DNA from: Spinacia oleracea
Taxonomy: Eukaryota; Streptophyta; Magnoliopsida; Caryophyllales; Amaranthaceae
Direction of reading: 5' to 3'
Length of the DNA stretch: 64,000 nt
Assembly (NCBI RefSeq): GCF_020520425.1
Contig: NC_079487.1
Coordinates: 125,014,385 to 125,078,384, forward strand
Made by a program: the position numbers and the translations under genes. The notes under the pieces were generated by a model that searched no databases, had not been told where the DNA came from, and worked only from the letters and a program-made list of their open reading frames with translations. Below are positions 13,101 through 24,299 of the stretch, piece by piece; the stretch's first letter is position 1; each line of letters starts with the position of its first letter.

Positions 13101-15456
13101 GACAGATTATTTACACGGGTATTATACGTTAGCGGACCATCCAACAACTAGTAGTGTTAAAAGTCAATTGTGTCAACTAAGAGAGAACGTAGGAAATGTT
13201 ATGATAAGTTTAGGTAGGTTAAGAAAAGATCAGAAATGAGCCACTACTAGTTCTGATAAGTTTTAGGTTTAAATAATCCAGGAAAGGAAAGTTTTTATTG
13301 GGTTAAGATTCGGGGATTTGGAAAATCCTACTGGTGTACTAGCAATCAAGGACTTATTTTCATAGTCGTAGAGGATTGTTTACACGGATATTATACGTTA
13401 GCGGGCCGTCCAACAACTAGTAGTGTTAAAAGTCAAGTTGCGTCAACTAAGAGAGAACGTAGGAAATGTTATGATAAGTTTAGGTAGGTTAAGAAAAGAT
13501 CAGAAATGAGCCACTGCCTGTTCTGATAAGTTTTTGGTTTAAATAATCCAGAAAAGGGAAGTTTTTATTGGGTTAAGATTCGGGGATTTGGAAAATCCTA
13601 TCAGTGTACTAGCAATCAAGGACTTATTTTCATAGTCGTAGAGGAGACTTGTTATTTATCTGAGTTTTGTTGGGATAACTGACATACCAGTAGTCAACTA
13701 CTAATGAAAGCCGATCATCACGTCACAAGTATGCCACAATCCTTCTGTTATTTTGTGTAATTATTTGTTCTAGCATGTAGACTGTTTTTGGCTACTAATG
13801 TAGTGAATTCTGAATGATATAAATTATGGGTAGAGATAGAGATCTACATCTTTGTTGGATAGTCATTGCCTTCTCAAGATGAATACAGTTTCTAGAAGCT
13901 GGCTGCAAATGCCAATGCCAGCTGTCAAAATATTTCTTTTGTTGAGAGGAGACTATGTAGATTGTACTGGTGCTGATAATTGTGAGATAGGTGAAATATT
14001 TCTTTTGAAGCAAGTATTGTCTCGGAGCAGGAAAACTAAACACGGCTAGTTTGGTATTGGTTCCTTGGTCTTTTAACCTTATGATCAGCATTGTTGTTAT
14101 TGCTAGTTGTCCCTGAGTAGTTAACTAGTGGTTAGTCTTGATTTTTGCCTTCTGGAATTAGGCATATTAGCCGTATTAGGGGACTGCTTTATAGACAGAT
14201 AGGAAATGCCTGTCAGTAAGGGTAAGCTAGGAGCAGGAAAACTAAGCACGGCTAGTTTGGTATTGGTTCCTTGGCCTTTTAATCTTATGATCAGCATGGT
14301 TGACATTGCTAGTTGTCCTTGAGTAGTTAACTAATGGTTAGTCTTACCTTGTGGAATCAGGCATACGAGCCATATTTGGGGACTACTTTATAGGCATAGG
14401 TAGGAAATGTCTTTCATGTTCAGCTAACAGGATTACTGGTAAAAAGATGTTTCTTCCGTTATTTCCTTTTTTGGGGTGAAGGTTTGGGGGTTGATATGCT
14501 TGGGGGTAAAGGATTCAGGGTACCAGTAGAAGTGAGGTTGCTTGCATTATGTATTTTTATTCCTGACTAGCTGCATTTGTGTTCTAGATTGTACCTAAAA
14601 ATTTATCAGGACTTGCTTTTTTTAATCAAGAGTTTCAGGGTATTGGCACATCTATGTTGGGTTTGGGGATGTTTAAGCAGGTGTATGACTTGATATTTCA
14701 GTTTCAGTACCACTAGTTTGTTTCACATATGTGGTTAATGTTGGAGCACTCCTTGTGTCTCCCAAAAAAAATCTGACGTTAGTAGCCTGGCATTTATTTT
14801 GGAAAAGGGGGGTGGGGAAGCGAAAGGCAGATGAGGTTATGTTGACAGAAATGTTATACGCACAAGCTTTTCATATTTAGCTTTTCTGACCTTTTTCTGT
14901 TGAACAATCACAGGAGGAGAATTTGGCTAATTATGAAGGATATGAAACAGGGGAACAACAAATTGGTGGTGCCGAGGAATTTCAAAAGGTATATTTTTTT
15001 GGCTTAGCAAGTCCTAGTTGTTTCTGTTTCACTGTATTCAGAGGATATAATATTTGGTTTTTTGGTTTTTAGGATGACTTAGAAGGAGAAAATCCCCCAG
15101 AAGCAGTCTCAGCTCAAACAGAACAAGAACAATTACAGGCTGAAGAAGAGCATGGCTATAGAAATGCAGACTTCAAGGAGCAGCAGTACTTTCCTAGACG
15201 AGGTTCAAGAGGTGGCCGTGGTGGTGGTCGTAGAGGTTACCCTAATGGCCGAGGAGGCAGGGGTACTGGTAGGGGAGGTGGACCTTACCAGAATGGGCGC
15301 GGTCAGTATTACGACAATTACATCCCTAGAAACTACTACGCTAAAAGAGGTGGCAGGGGAGGAGGAGCTGGTGGTAATGGTGGGAACACGTACCACAACT
15401 CTCCATCTGCAGCCGAAGGCAACCACACTCAAGCAAATATGGGGGTTGCATCGTAA
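10143..15456 (+). CDS. Caprin-like coiled-coil RGG-box protein
   Basis: Four exons, 10143-10812, 10900-11102, 14914-14988 and 15073-15456, with GT-AG joins and consistent phase, give about 443 residues. Residues about 17-75 (VLSVISKRIRALRKKLNRI... GKTLNKEQQDVL) strongly resemble the caprin-1 dimerisation/coiled-coil segment, including the motif G-K/E-x-LN-x-[DE]Q. A central acidic/Ser part, an Ala-rich stretch and a Val/Pro stretch (PMHESMVPVEVPVQIEG) follow. The C-terminus (about 359-415) is an arginine-glycine domain (RRGSRGGRGGGRRG...) with Tyr/Asn. Animal caprin-1 is a cytoplasmic RNA-binding stress-granule protein; an RNA-binding or condensate role here is inference from that family and the RGG domain. 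The ATG is the first in the CT-rich leader and begins MAATSISS. Intron 2 is 3.8 kb, much longer than the others (87 and 84 bp), because it holds duplications and gene-fragment repeats. Confidence 0.8.
11459..11840 (-). pseudogene. XS-domain gene fragment, inverted arm 1
   Basis: On the minus strand, within intron 2 of the caprin-like gene. An open frame (start about 11790, stop near 11459) contains MGYKVKKVNLMWSTDGFLGY, then ALIEFG, HLERKFEYVCRGRPAW and TEKKGPYL. The spacing G-[FY]-x-V-x-K-V ... G-x-x-G-x-A-x-[IV]-E-F ... E-[KR]-x-F-E ... G resembles the XS domain of SGS3/FDM-type RNA-silencing proteins. A pyrimidine-rich, UTR-like stretch and an ATG (near 11785) precede it. Only this fragment is present. 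It pairs with the inverted copy at 12540-12935. The family assignment is by eye. Confidence 0.5.
12540..12935 (+). pseudogene. XS-domain gene fragment, inverted arm 2
   Basis: Plus-strand copy of the 11459-11840 fragment, facing it. Shared blocks include AAGTACGATGAAGCTAGAAG, AGCATGGGCTAGAAGGTGAA, GTTTCCTAGGGTATGCGCTG and GGACTAAGGAAAGTGATTAC, plus the upstream CCTTTTCTTCCTCCCTCAAT leader-like stretch. Compared with arm 1 it has several small deletions and stops, so it does not encode the domain. Together the arms can fold into a hairpin of roughly 300 bp with a loop of about 700 nt in the host pre-mRNA. Confidence 0.6.
13061..13130. repeat. 26-bp foldback hairpin
   Basis: AACATATAATACCCGTGTAA plus ATAATC (13061-13086) is mirrored at 13105-13130 (GATTATTTACACGGGTATTA plus TACGTT) with a single mismatch and an 18-nt loop. 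The right arm is the start of the duplicated unit 13105-13373. Confidence 0.75.
13105..13643 (+). repeat. Two-copy tandem duplication, 269-bp unit
   Basis: 13105-13373 and 13374-13643 are near-identical head-to-tail copies with only scattered substitutions and small length changes, inside intron 2 of the caprin-like gene. No coding sequence. Confidence 0.88.
14025..14425 (+). repeat. Two-copy tandem duplication, about 206-bp unit
   Basis: GAGCAGGAAAACTAAACACGG at 14025 recurs at 14231 and the similarity continues for about 190 bp with more divergence than the 269-bp pair. Same intron, non-coding. Confidence 0.8.
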
Positions 15457-15783
15457 CATGAGCAAAATGGAATGTATTTTGGTTAGTGGCTCGTTGTTGG
15501 TGGGTTCTGGTGATGTTTTTGCTGTGCAATAGGCGTAGTAGCATTACTGCATTTGTAGGTCTATTTATGAATTCACCAAAAGTTCTGTGAATGGGTTGGT
15601 TTTTCACTAAACCTTCTAATATAGCCTTTATTTGCTGGTTGATAATATATCTTGTGCATTTTGTTAAAACTAAAAACTTGCATTCTGAATTTGACAATCA
15701 AAAGAATTGGCGTGCTTCCTAAGTTTACTATTGCGGAGTTAAAGAAAGAATATTGAAATTCCAATCATCTACGACTCTATGCA

Positions 15784-16020
15784 GTACTTCCTCCGTTTCT
15801 TAATAGATGCATCGCTTTGACTTAGAAGTGGATGTTATATTTACGTTGTACCAAGTTGCATGTTTTTAGTTCAAGCACGCGGTTAACTTGTTCACGTCTT
15901 TTGTCCTTTTGTGCCTTGCACCCAAAACAAATACTACATGGAATAGATTCTTCAGATGAGATTTAAAATTATAATAGTAGCATGTGTCAATATTAAACTT
16001 TATTTACGATTCTAATATGG
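15784..16020. mobile_element. Possible truncated Stowaway MITE
   Basis: TACTTCCTCCGTTTCTTAAT at 15784 looks like a Stowaway left end, but no matching right end is visible. The rest of 15457-16557 is 3' UTR and spacer. Confidence 0.35.
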
Positions 16021-16557
16021 CTTATTATCCATGATTTGAGTAAACAAATTTCTAAGCTTCAAAGTGGATTCTAAGTAAACAAGAGTGGGTTGGCCTTTTA
16101 AAGTTTTTCAAAGATGCCTCAACTGAATTTTTTTTTTCTTCAAGGGCATCATTTGATAGAGTATGCTATAAGCTTATGACTTATGTGCACTTAACAATTC
16201 TTTTTGTTTTAATTTCTCGGTATTACCCTACTCAATTACTCATAACATCAGTAGAATTTTCTGAGTTTTCCCGGTCAGAAGACCCTATTTCATGACTAAC
16301 AGCAAGGTTATATTCTTTCCAGTGATTGATTTCATTCAGAAGTAAGTACATATATTCCAAACCAACATTTCAACTCTCTTTCATCTTAAACTATTATATA
16401 TGTCAACTTCAGAAATGAAAGCATCTGATACCAGGTTGCAGAAGGGGAATCTACAATGATCATAATCAAATTTACCTATTATATAAGTTCCTTCTTTAAG
16501 CTGATAATTCAGCAAGCAATACAGACTTCCAAACTTAGCTTCCATCTGCTTCTTGAA

Positions 16558-17108
16558 ATGGGAATCCGTCTTTCTCGTGGCATTCCACCAGCAGTCATCG
16601 AAATTCATTCGACAGATCAATGGAACTCTCATTTAGAATCCTCAAAACATTCTGCCAAACTCGTAAGTTATGCTTACTATAATCCTTTGATTTTGTAGCT
16701 GCTTCATTATATGCTCTAGTTTTTCTTAAATTTTGAGCAAAGTTTCTGTTCTTTTTGGAAAACGATAGATGGTGGTCGACTTCTCAGCTTCATGGTGTGG
16801 ACCATGTCAATACATGGAGCCGATTGTCAAAGATTTCTCGACAAAGTATAGAGATATCGAATTTGTGAAAATCGATGTGGATGAGCTTGCGGTATTACTA
16901 CACATTCCTAAACAATGTTCTTTCTTCTGAATTGCTAAAGAGTTTTTATATTCATACAACCCCTAATTTGTTGCAGGATGTTGCTAGTGAATTCGGGGTT
17001 GATGCGATGCCAACCTTCGTGTTTTTTAGGAAGGGGAAAGAAGTTGACAGGCTTATTGGTGCTAATAAGGGTGAACTTAGGGAGAGAATCACAAAACACA
17101 GAGTTTAA
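16558..17108 (+). CDS. Thioredoxin h (subgroup II-like)
   Basis: Cytosolic/membrane-associated disulfide reductase. Exons 16558-16662, 16769-16891 and 16977-17108 give 119 residues. The active site WCGPC lies in VVDFSASWCGPCQYMEP; KIDVDEL and the cis-proline motif MPTF follow, with the usual Trx C-terminal helix (ELRERITKHRV). Length is normal for Trx h. The start was chosen at MGIRLSRG because Gly2 and Ser6 fit an N-myristoylation motif known in this subgroup; the frame is open upstream, so a longer N-terminus or a 5' exon is possible. Introns fall after ...HSAKL and ...VDELA, the same places as in the paralogs at 33350 and 38145. It is the least extended and most canonical of the three copies. 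Confidence 0.88.
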
Positions 17109-17893
17109 GTCCTTTCAATTCCGAGGTTCCAAAAGGTCTTTTTAAAGTTACAAGTTCTGTAAACTTTGTGTAAACCTTATTTAACTGATCACACTATTGT
17201 ATTGTGTACCCTTAAATTCCAGAAATGAAATCACTGGCACAACTGCATGAGTCTTCTGCAGGGAAGTTTTTCTTTTTTTCTTTCTCAAGTTATAAATTCT
17301 AGTTGATTTCGGTTTAAACAGAATTACTGAATGCTTAGTTGTTAATTGAACTCTGGCTTGCTGTTTTTGAAGTTGTCATTGATATACGGATATACCTAGT
17401 CCAGAAGCTAAATCAATGGAAAATCATAATCTCCAATCAGGTTTCTTTCGTTTGGCCACTTTGGTGAAAGCCTGAAAGGGGATCTAATGTATGACAAAAT
17501 TTATAATATACTTATCCAGAATTGTTAATCACATGTACCTGAGTTATTTTTGGATGTCTGGACAAATTTGTAGGATTTCCAAGTATAGTAAGAGTTTATG
17601 ATTAGATTTCCTAATGTGGTACATGATGGGAAATTAAAGAAATGCTTTGCCTAATCGGATTCACCATCAAATTAACTAGTCCAATTGTATGGCGATGGGA
17701 TTGTTTGTCCTAAGCTTTTTCTCAGGAGAAACCGTCTTTCTCGTGGCATATGAATTACTTCATTTGCTTAATAATCTTAAACTACGACTCTATGTACAAG
17801 TATGCTACTGTCAGTCGAACTGTTTGTTTGTCCTTAAGCACAAAAGTATGTTCACTCCTGTGATTTTAAAAAAAAAGGGAATCTAAAAAAAGA
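17109..17893. other. 3' UTR and spacer, nothing else seen
   Basis: Downstream of the thioredoxin gene; AT-rich, with no coding or repeat signal supported. A 65-codon frame at 17689-17886 is not convincing. Confidence 0.5.
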
Positions 17894-17966
17894 TGGAGAT
17901 GCGGGGGATCGAACCCCGTGCCTCTCGCATGCAAAGCGAGCGCTCTACCATTTGAGCTACATCCCC
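17894..17966 (-). tRNA. tRNA-Ala (UGC)
   Basis: On the minus strand: acceptor GGGGATG pairing with CATCTCC (including a G-U-type pair), D arm GCTC...GAGC, anticodon stem CTCGC/GCGAG around TTTGCAT (anticodon TGC), T arm CGGGG-TTCGATC-CCCCG, discriminator A. 73 nt, no intron. A and B box promoters are intact and a run of seven T follows a few bases downstream as a Pol III terminator. Confidence 0.95.
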
Positions 17967-18529
17967 TTTTTGGTTAAAATTTGCGTTAGATATCAAAAAA
18001 ATAATAAAATGTAATCTGAACAAACCTGTGACAAATAACTGGAAATGATTATTCGAATCACAGTGCCTAGCCTAATGCCTTAATATAACCTAACTAAACA
18101 TCTTTATTTTGCCGTTAATATATATGGGCCAACTACAAATTATAGAATCCAAGTAGCATATCAAAACGGACAAGAATCATCTCCAAGATAATCAACCAAA
18201 AAATACAATCACATTTCGCCAAATATAATTCATCAAGCAAACCAATGATGGACCGCAATAATAATCAACAAGGAAGAATTAACTGTACTCATCACACGAG
18301 AATTATACGTGAAAAACTAATTCATTGTGAAGAGTAAAAACTATGGGACTTAAGCCCACCATTTGTTCTTCTTTTGCTGGATAAAATTTAGGCTGAAATG
18401 AACCCAAATCAAGTTCACAAAGATCACAATACACCAAATAGGCAAATTTTCTATAAATTTGGTAGAATAAAAAAATGGATTTGGAAAACCCAATAAAGGG
18501 AGGACATTAAGATCCACTTACAAGCTCAA
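17967..18529. other. Spacer, no feature supported
   Basis: AT-rich sequence between the first tRNA gene and the copia-type fossil; no open frame or repeat I can support. Confidence 0.5.
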
Positions 18530-21500
18530 AAGAGGTATAATGCCAAAGTTAGCTATTTGGTAATAGTATGCATAACTCCGCTATTAAGAAGTTCAGCCTC
18601 AGAAGCAAGCCCATTTTCAATGTAAGGCCTTTGTAATGTCTTTTCTTTTGGCTAATTTGTTGTTGTATTTTTCTGCCTTGTAAGCAAAGTTACTTTGGTC
18701 GTTTATAGTACTAGGTTAGCCACCACATATGATTGGCATTGTGGTATTTAAGGCAAATGGTGTAAGGGCAGCAGTCAAGTTGAATAACAAAAATACTCGA
18801 GCTACAAGTTTCAATCTTTCTCTTCCTCTCTTTTCTCAAAACAAATTCTGCAACTTTCTACATTCATTGATGAAAGTTTATATGGTATCCGAGCTGTAGG
18901 AGTTCAGAACATCAGAATCAGAGTGAAGTTTGTAAGAGTAAGTTATTTGTAAGAAATCACCTCGGAGTTTCCATCTTTATAGCTGCAAGTGAGTGAATAT
19001 GAGTGATAACACCTTCAGTAGCTATTGGATCGAGGTTTACAATTTTAGATATGCAGAATCCATTGTTCCTTCATCATCTGATGGACCTCTCTCTATTAGT
19101 GTGGCTAAGTTACAAGGTGTTGCTAACTATAGAACACGGAGGAGGTCATTTGAGATACAACTCTCATCCAAAAGAAAGCTCGAATTTGTCAAAGGCGCTG
19201 TAACAAGGAGCATTGAGGATGAAACCAATGCAACTCAGTGGGACACCTGCACCAATGTGGTAACTTGTTGGCTTCATACTAATGTTTGTGAATCTATTAA
19301 AAAATCTACTCTGTTTATTAAGAATGCACACAAGGAATGAAAACAGTTATAAAAAAGGTTTATGCTTTCTAATGGATCTAGAAATTATAAGCCCAACAAA
19401 GATTTTTTTAACCTGAAACAAAATGTTAGAAAAATAGATGAATACTACACTGCAATGAGTAGGCTTTGGGATGAAATTGAATCAATGAATATGATGCATG
19501 TGCTCACAACTGTTGCACAAGATGTCTCAGTTGTAACAAAAGCTGTTGAAACTTAGAAAGAACAAGCTAAACTGTTTCAGTTCCTAAATGGTCTTGATGA
19601 TGTCTATAGTCCACAAAGAAGTCAGTTACTTATGAAGTCACCTTACCATTTGTTGAGTCTGCATGTGCTGTGATACAACAAGAAGAATCTCAAAGAGATG
19701 TGTTGGGTCAAAACCGACAGTGACACCTCTTCTATGTATAGGCAAGGGTAGTGTAAGCACAAAGAGATATGGAACCTGCACTACTTGTGGTATCAAAGGA
19801 CACAATAGTGAAAGGTATGAGATTGTTGTGGGATATCCTAAATGGCATTACAAATACAACAAGAAATCTGGGAACAAAACTGAAAACAAAAGTCAACCTT
19901 CTGGAACAAGGTGGACAGAAAACAAGGGAGCCCCCTCAAGTGGGTTGAAATCAGCTAATAATGCTCAAGGGATGAGTGAGAAAGATGACGAGATTGTCTT
20001 CTCAAGCCATCAATTGGAAAAATTACTCAAGTTAATGCCTTCAAGTGCAGTATCAACACTCAATGCCATGAAATATTCAGAAACTGATGATGAACTGGAT
20101 AGTGCTTTCTCTGGAATGATGACCTGTTTCAATGCAAGGTGTGAAGAGTGGATAATGGACTCTGGTGCATCTAATCACATGACAGGAACTCTAAACTTAC
20201 TCACAAATGTGAGAAAGGCACCATCAAATCTCACAATCAATTTTCCAACCGGTCCAAGTGCAATGATAACTCATTATGGAGATATCACCCTCTCCAATGG
20301 TTTAGAGATGATAAATGTGTTGTATGTACCTCAATTCAAACATAACTTGATGTTATTCATAAATTGGCCAAAGACAATCTATGTGATGTATTTTTCTGCC
20401 CTAGGACATGCACCATTGTGGATTCTTTGACAAGGGAACTCGGAGGTGAAGGTGAAATGAAGCATGGTCTGTATTATTTGAAAAACTAAAAGGAAGAAAC
20501 AATGAGGATGATTGGGAATGCAAGCTCTGGAACTGAATTAAATGATCTCTGGCACCACAGATTGGGGCATGCACCTAAGTCAAAATATATATATATATAT
20601 CCCTTGTGTGCAACCCTATGTGAAAGAAAAAACTCATACCTGTATAACTTGCCCTATGTCCAAGTTTACCAAGATACCTTATTCTTTGAGTGACTCACAT
20701 GCTGCAAAGCCTTTTGAGTTGATCCATGTTGATCTATAGGGACCGTGCAGAGTAGTAGCAAGAGAAAAGCACATATATTTTATGACAATTGTGGATGATT
20801 TCTCAAGAATGACCTGCCTGTATTTGCAGAAACTCAAATCTGAGTCATTTGGAACAATAGAAATGTTCAACAATTATGCAAATACTCAGTACAACAAGAA
20901 AATCAAAAAAATCAGGTCAAAGAATGCTCTTGAGTTTGATGATGATGATTGTAAGCTGTTCTTTGCAAGGATGGGAATCATTCATCAAACTTCATGTGTA
21001 AACCTCAACAAAATTCAAGGGTTGAACAAAGCATAGACATGCTTTGGAGGTGAACAGAGCTCTAAGATTTCAAGCAAGCTTACCACTGAAATACTGGAGT
21101 GAATGTGCATTGACTGATGTTCACCTGATAAACAGACTTCCCACACCAGTTCTGCAGAATAGAACTCCTTATGAAGTTCTGAACAACACTCCTCAAGAAT
21201 ATGATTACTTGAGAGTCTTTGGTTGTTTGATTTTTGCCTCAAACCCATACCAAATTGGTGACAAATTTGAAGCAAGGGGTGTACCTTGTGTTTCTTAGGG
21301 TATCCTACAACCTAGAAGGGATACAGGTTGTTGAACCTCTTGAACATGTCACAGTTTGTCTCAAGGGATGTAAAATTTCATGAGAACATTTTCCCTTGAG
21401 AAAATTTGTGTGACTACCTATATGAAACCTCTCCTTGTCCCAATGTCCAGTCAACATGAATTCTCAGATGATGTCATTGAGTACAATATTGACCATGATG

Positions 21501-22085
21501 ATGACTTTGAACCAAATCCAAACACAAAATCAAACAACAACCCAAACACAGAGGCCTAGATACAATCCTCAAGTCCACAAACACACCAGCCCAATGAACC
21601 CTTGACTCAACCACCTCTGAAAAGGTCCATAAGACCAACAAAACCACCTACATGGATAAAATAATATATGAATCCATATGTAAGACCTTATGCAAATGTC
21701 ATAACTGTGACACAGTTCCCTTTGGACAAACAGTTTAGTTGTTTCTTGTCCACAATGAGCAGAACAACTGATCTTGTGCATTTCAAGCATGCAATTGCTC
21801 ACAAGCACGGGGTAGATGCCATGAATACAAAATTGGAAGCACTAGAACTGAATGACACTTGGGAAATAACAACCTTGCCTCTTGGAAAACATGTGACTGG
21901 GTGCAAGTGGCTATACAAAATAAAGCGCAAGAAGTATGGTAACATTGAGAGGCATAAATCCAGGGTTGTTGTCCTTGAAAACAAACAAATTCATGGGATT
22001 GATTACAGCGAAACATTTGCATCAGTGGCTAAAATGATAACAGTAATAGCTGTAATAGCAGTGACTGCAATGTTTGAATAGTTCA
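18530..22085 (+). mobile_element. Ty1/copia LTR retrotransposon fossil, 3'-truncated
   Basis: A decayed copia-type element. A probable 5' LTR piece ends near 18880, followed by a primer-binding-like site (TGGTATCCGAGC, 18883-18894) complementary in style to initiator tRNA-Met. In order along the plus strand come gag-like sequence with a zinc-knuckle-like region, an aspartic protease motif (DSGAS), the GAG pre-integrase histidine motif, an integrase core piece and the start of reverse transcriptase. The remaining RT, RNase H and 3' LTR are absent. It is clearly broken, with many interruptions (of the order of ten). No LTR pair is available for dating; it looks old. Confidence 0.85.
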
Positions 22086-22342
22086 ATAAGCTCAATAAAC
22101 TCAATCAATACAGACTTGATATTTGAAATCAACAACATAATACTATAATACATAGTACGGAGTAGTAGACTAGTAGTACGTACTAGTAAGCATTTTATTG
22201 GTATAAGAAATATTAATTAGTTGGTAAGATTTAGCCAAAGTCTTACTACTCTTATTAAAAAGAACATTACTTTTTCTTTGTTGCTTTTAATAAAAGGAAA
22301 CAAAGTGATGAAAATGCAACTATAAGAAGATTAAAAAACAAA

Positions 22343-22415
22343 TGGAGATGCGGGGGATCGAACCCCGTGCCTCTCGCATGCAAAGCGAGCGCTCTACCAT
22401 TTGAGCTACATCCCC
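22343..22415 (-). tRNA. tRNA-Ala (UGC), second copy
   Basis: Reads the same as the gene at 17894-17966 over all 73 nt (anticodon TGC, intact A and B boxes). A run of six T lies just beyond its 3' end. Flanks outside the tRNA do not match those of the first copy, so this is not a recent large duplication. Confidence 0.95.
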
Positions 22416-22907
22416 TCGTTGACTTAATGTTAATTAAAGTCTTTATATATCGCGCATGTTGCATTTACACTTCCACTTTTCGTACTAGTGTACTACGTAT
22501 TACCGGAATGGCTTGACTTAAGTATGGACTATGGAGTAATAATAACAGATGATTGGATTTTCATACTTTCGTATAATTCACTACCGGTACGGAGTACATG
22601 CTAATGACGTGACGGTACAACTACAATTTTAGAAACAAGCATTATATATACCATATACGAAGTAGGTCATGAGAAAGGGGTTCCTAAACTCGATGAAAAA
22701 TAACTTTAGGGTTGAGAATTGAATTACTATGTAAATTAAACGACAGTACGTGCAAATCTGATAGACAATAATCAATACGTACGATTTTAGTGGGACACTA
22801 ATCATTACGTACGTATGTTCATGAACAGACAAGAGAAATTTTCCAATATCACAATATTTTTAGCATAATTAACGTGGGTAGATTAAGATGCGACTACGTG
22901 ATCTAGC
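22416..22907. other. Spacer, no feature supported
   Basis: AT-rich with recurrent CGTACG/GTACG words; no gene seen. Confidence 0.45.
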
Positions 22908-23477
22908 GAGGGAGGCTACATCGCTGGTTACCAGCGGCTTTTTTGCCCATACCCAGGGGCAAAATCGTCTTTTCACTCAATTAGTTGAAAAGTCAAACAA
23001 AGTACTAAGTATCGGAAATAAATGACAGTATTCAATATAACAATGACAGTATTCAATACAACAATGACAGTATTCAATACAACAATGACAATATTTATAC
23101 AAACAATGACATAGTATATGTAACACGTTTATCCAGTCATTTAAGTGGTCCCTTTACTATTTTTGTTTCATTTCGTTTTCTTCTTTTTGGATGATTAATT
23201 GATTATGACAGAGAGTATATGTAACACGTTTATCCAGTCATTTAAGTGGTCCCTTTACTATTTTTGTTTCATTTCGTTTTCTTCTCTTTAGATGATTATG
23301 ACAAATTTTAATACAACAATGACAGTATATACACAATAATGACAGTATTTATCTAACCTTTGACAGTATATAACAAGTTCGCAATATTTTTACCATTTAT
23401 TTAAGGGGTGGGCAATCATTGCAATTTATTTTCTTTTCACTTTTTTTTAGTGGATATGGGGCAGATTTGCCTCCCTC
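22908..23477. mobile_element. Mutator-type MITE with 10-bp target duplication
   Basis: Ends GAGGGAGGC and GCCTCCCTC are inverted, and the flanks GTGATCTAGC (22898-22907 and 23478-23487) are identical. A 9-10 bp duplication is typical of Mutator-like elements. The inside is non-coding: several copies of CAATGACAGTATTCAATACA around 23020-23110, and a roughly 80-bp direct repeat (GTATATGTAACACGTTTATC...) at 23117-23198 and 23215-23288. Confidence 0.78.
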
Positions 23478-23869
23478 GTGATCTAGCATCTTGCATCAAT
23501 AATAGCTAGCAAAGACGTCAAATCAAAACTCCCAAAGTGAGAAATTGGACTTACTTTTATATAAAGAAATAAAACACTGTAATATTTGTAGATTTGCTAA
23601 GAGTTGGTGTTATTGGTGCACACTCCTCCTTTTAAAAAGTAAACAGTAATATTATACTTTTATTTGAGAATCTGAGATAACTCTGGAATGAATTCCAAAC
23701 AGGATATCAGAATGTTAAATCTTCTCTCTTTATCAATCAATTTTATGCTCATTGGTTTGATTCAGTTGATGAGTATATTTGTCAATACAAAATTTTGATA
23801 TTTTTACAAATTTGATATTTCTAAGACGAATCTAACCATCAATTTACATAATATTGTTTTATGACGTAC

Positions 23870-24161
23870 TACTTCAGTCTTGATCATAAAGATTTACAGT
23901 TACTATTTGCACAAATATTAAGACAAAATGAAAAAGTGTGTGAATATAATAAAGTATGAAAGAAGAGTACGTAAAAAGTGAGCGATGATAAAAAGAATGA
24001 ATAAAGTCAGAGAAAGTGGATGTAAAATTGTAAATGTTGTGGGGTAATTGGGGTAAGGTATTAAATTTTCATGTCTTAAAATAGTATAAAACACAATGTA
24101 AAGAAAATTATGAAACAAATTAAAACGAAAATTGTAAAGATCATTTTGAAACGGAGTAGTA
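23870..24161. mobile_element. Stowaway-like MITE (family shared with 26425)
   Basis: Left TACTTCAGTCTTGATCATAAAGA and right AAAGATCATTTTGAAACGGAGTA are roughly inverted. The body (ACAAATATTAAGACAAAATG..., GTGAATATAATAAAGTATG) matches the copy at 26425-26737. Confidence 0.65.
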
Positions 24162-24299
24162 TGTAACTCATGTAAAAGTCAAACTGTTGCAATTTTATGG
24201 AAAAAAAATACATTTAATTATTGTACTCAGATGAAATGAGCATTTTTTTTTTTTAATCTTTTTTAAAGGAGAACATGCAAATCATGTGATTAATTATTA

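Noticed and set aside
15152-15532. Long plus frame overlapping the caprin-like last exon in another phase
   Set aside because: The RGG frame joins the upstream exons in phase; this one is a shadow of the GGT/GGN-rich exon.
22267-22464. 65-codon minus frame across the second tRNA-Ala gene
   Set aside because: It overlaps the whole tRNA gene; the tRNA call is firm and the frame has no protein family.
23020-23110. CRISPR-like array of short repeats
   Set aside because: Units are contiguous tandem copies without unique spacers, inside a Mutator-type element of a plant genome.
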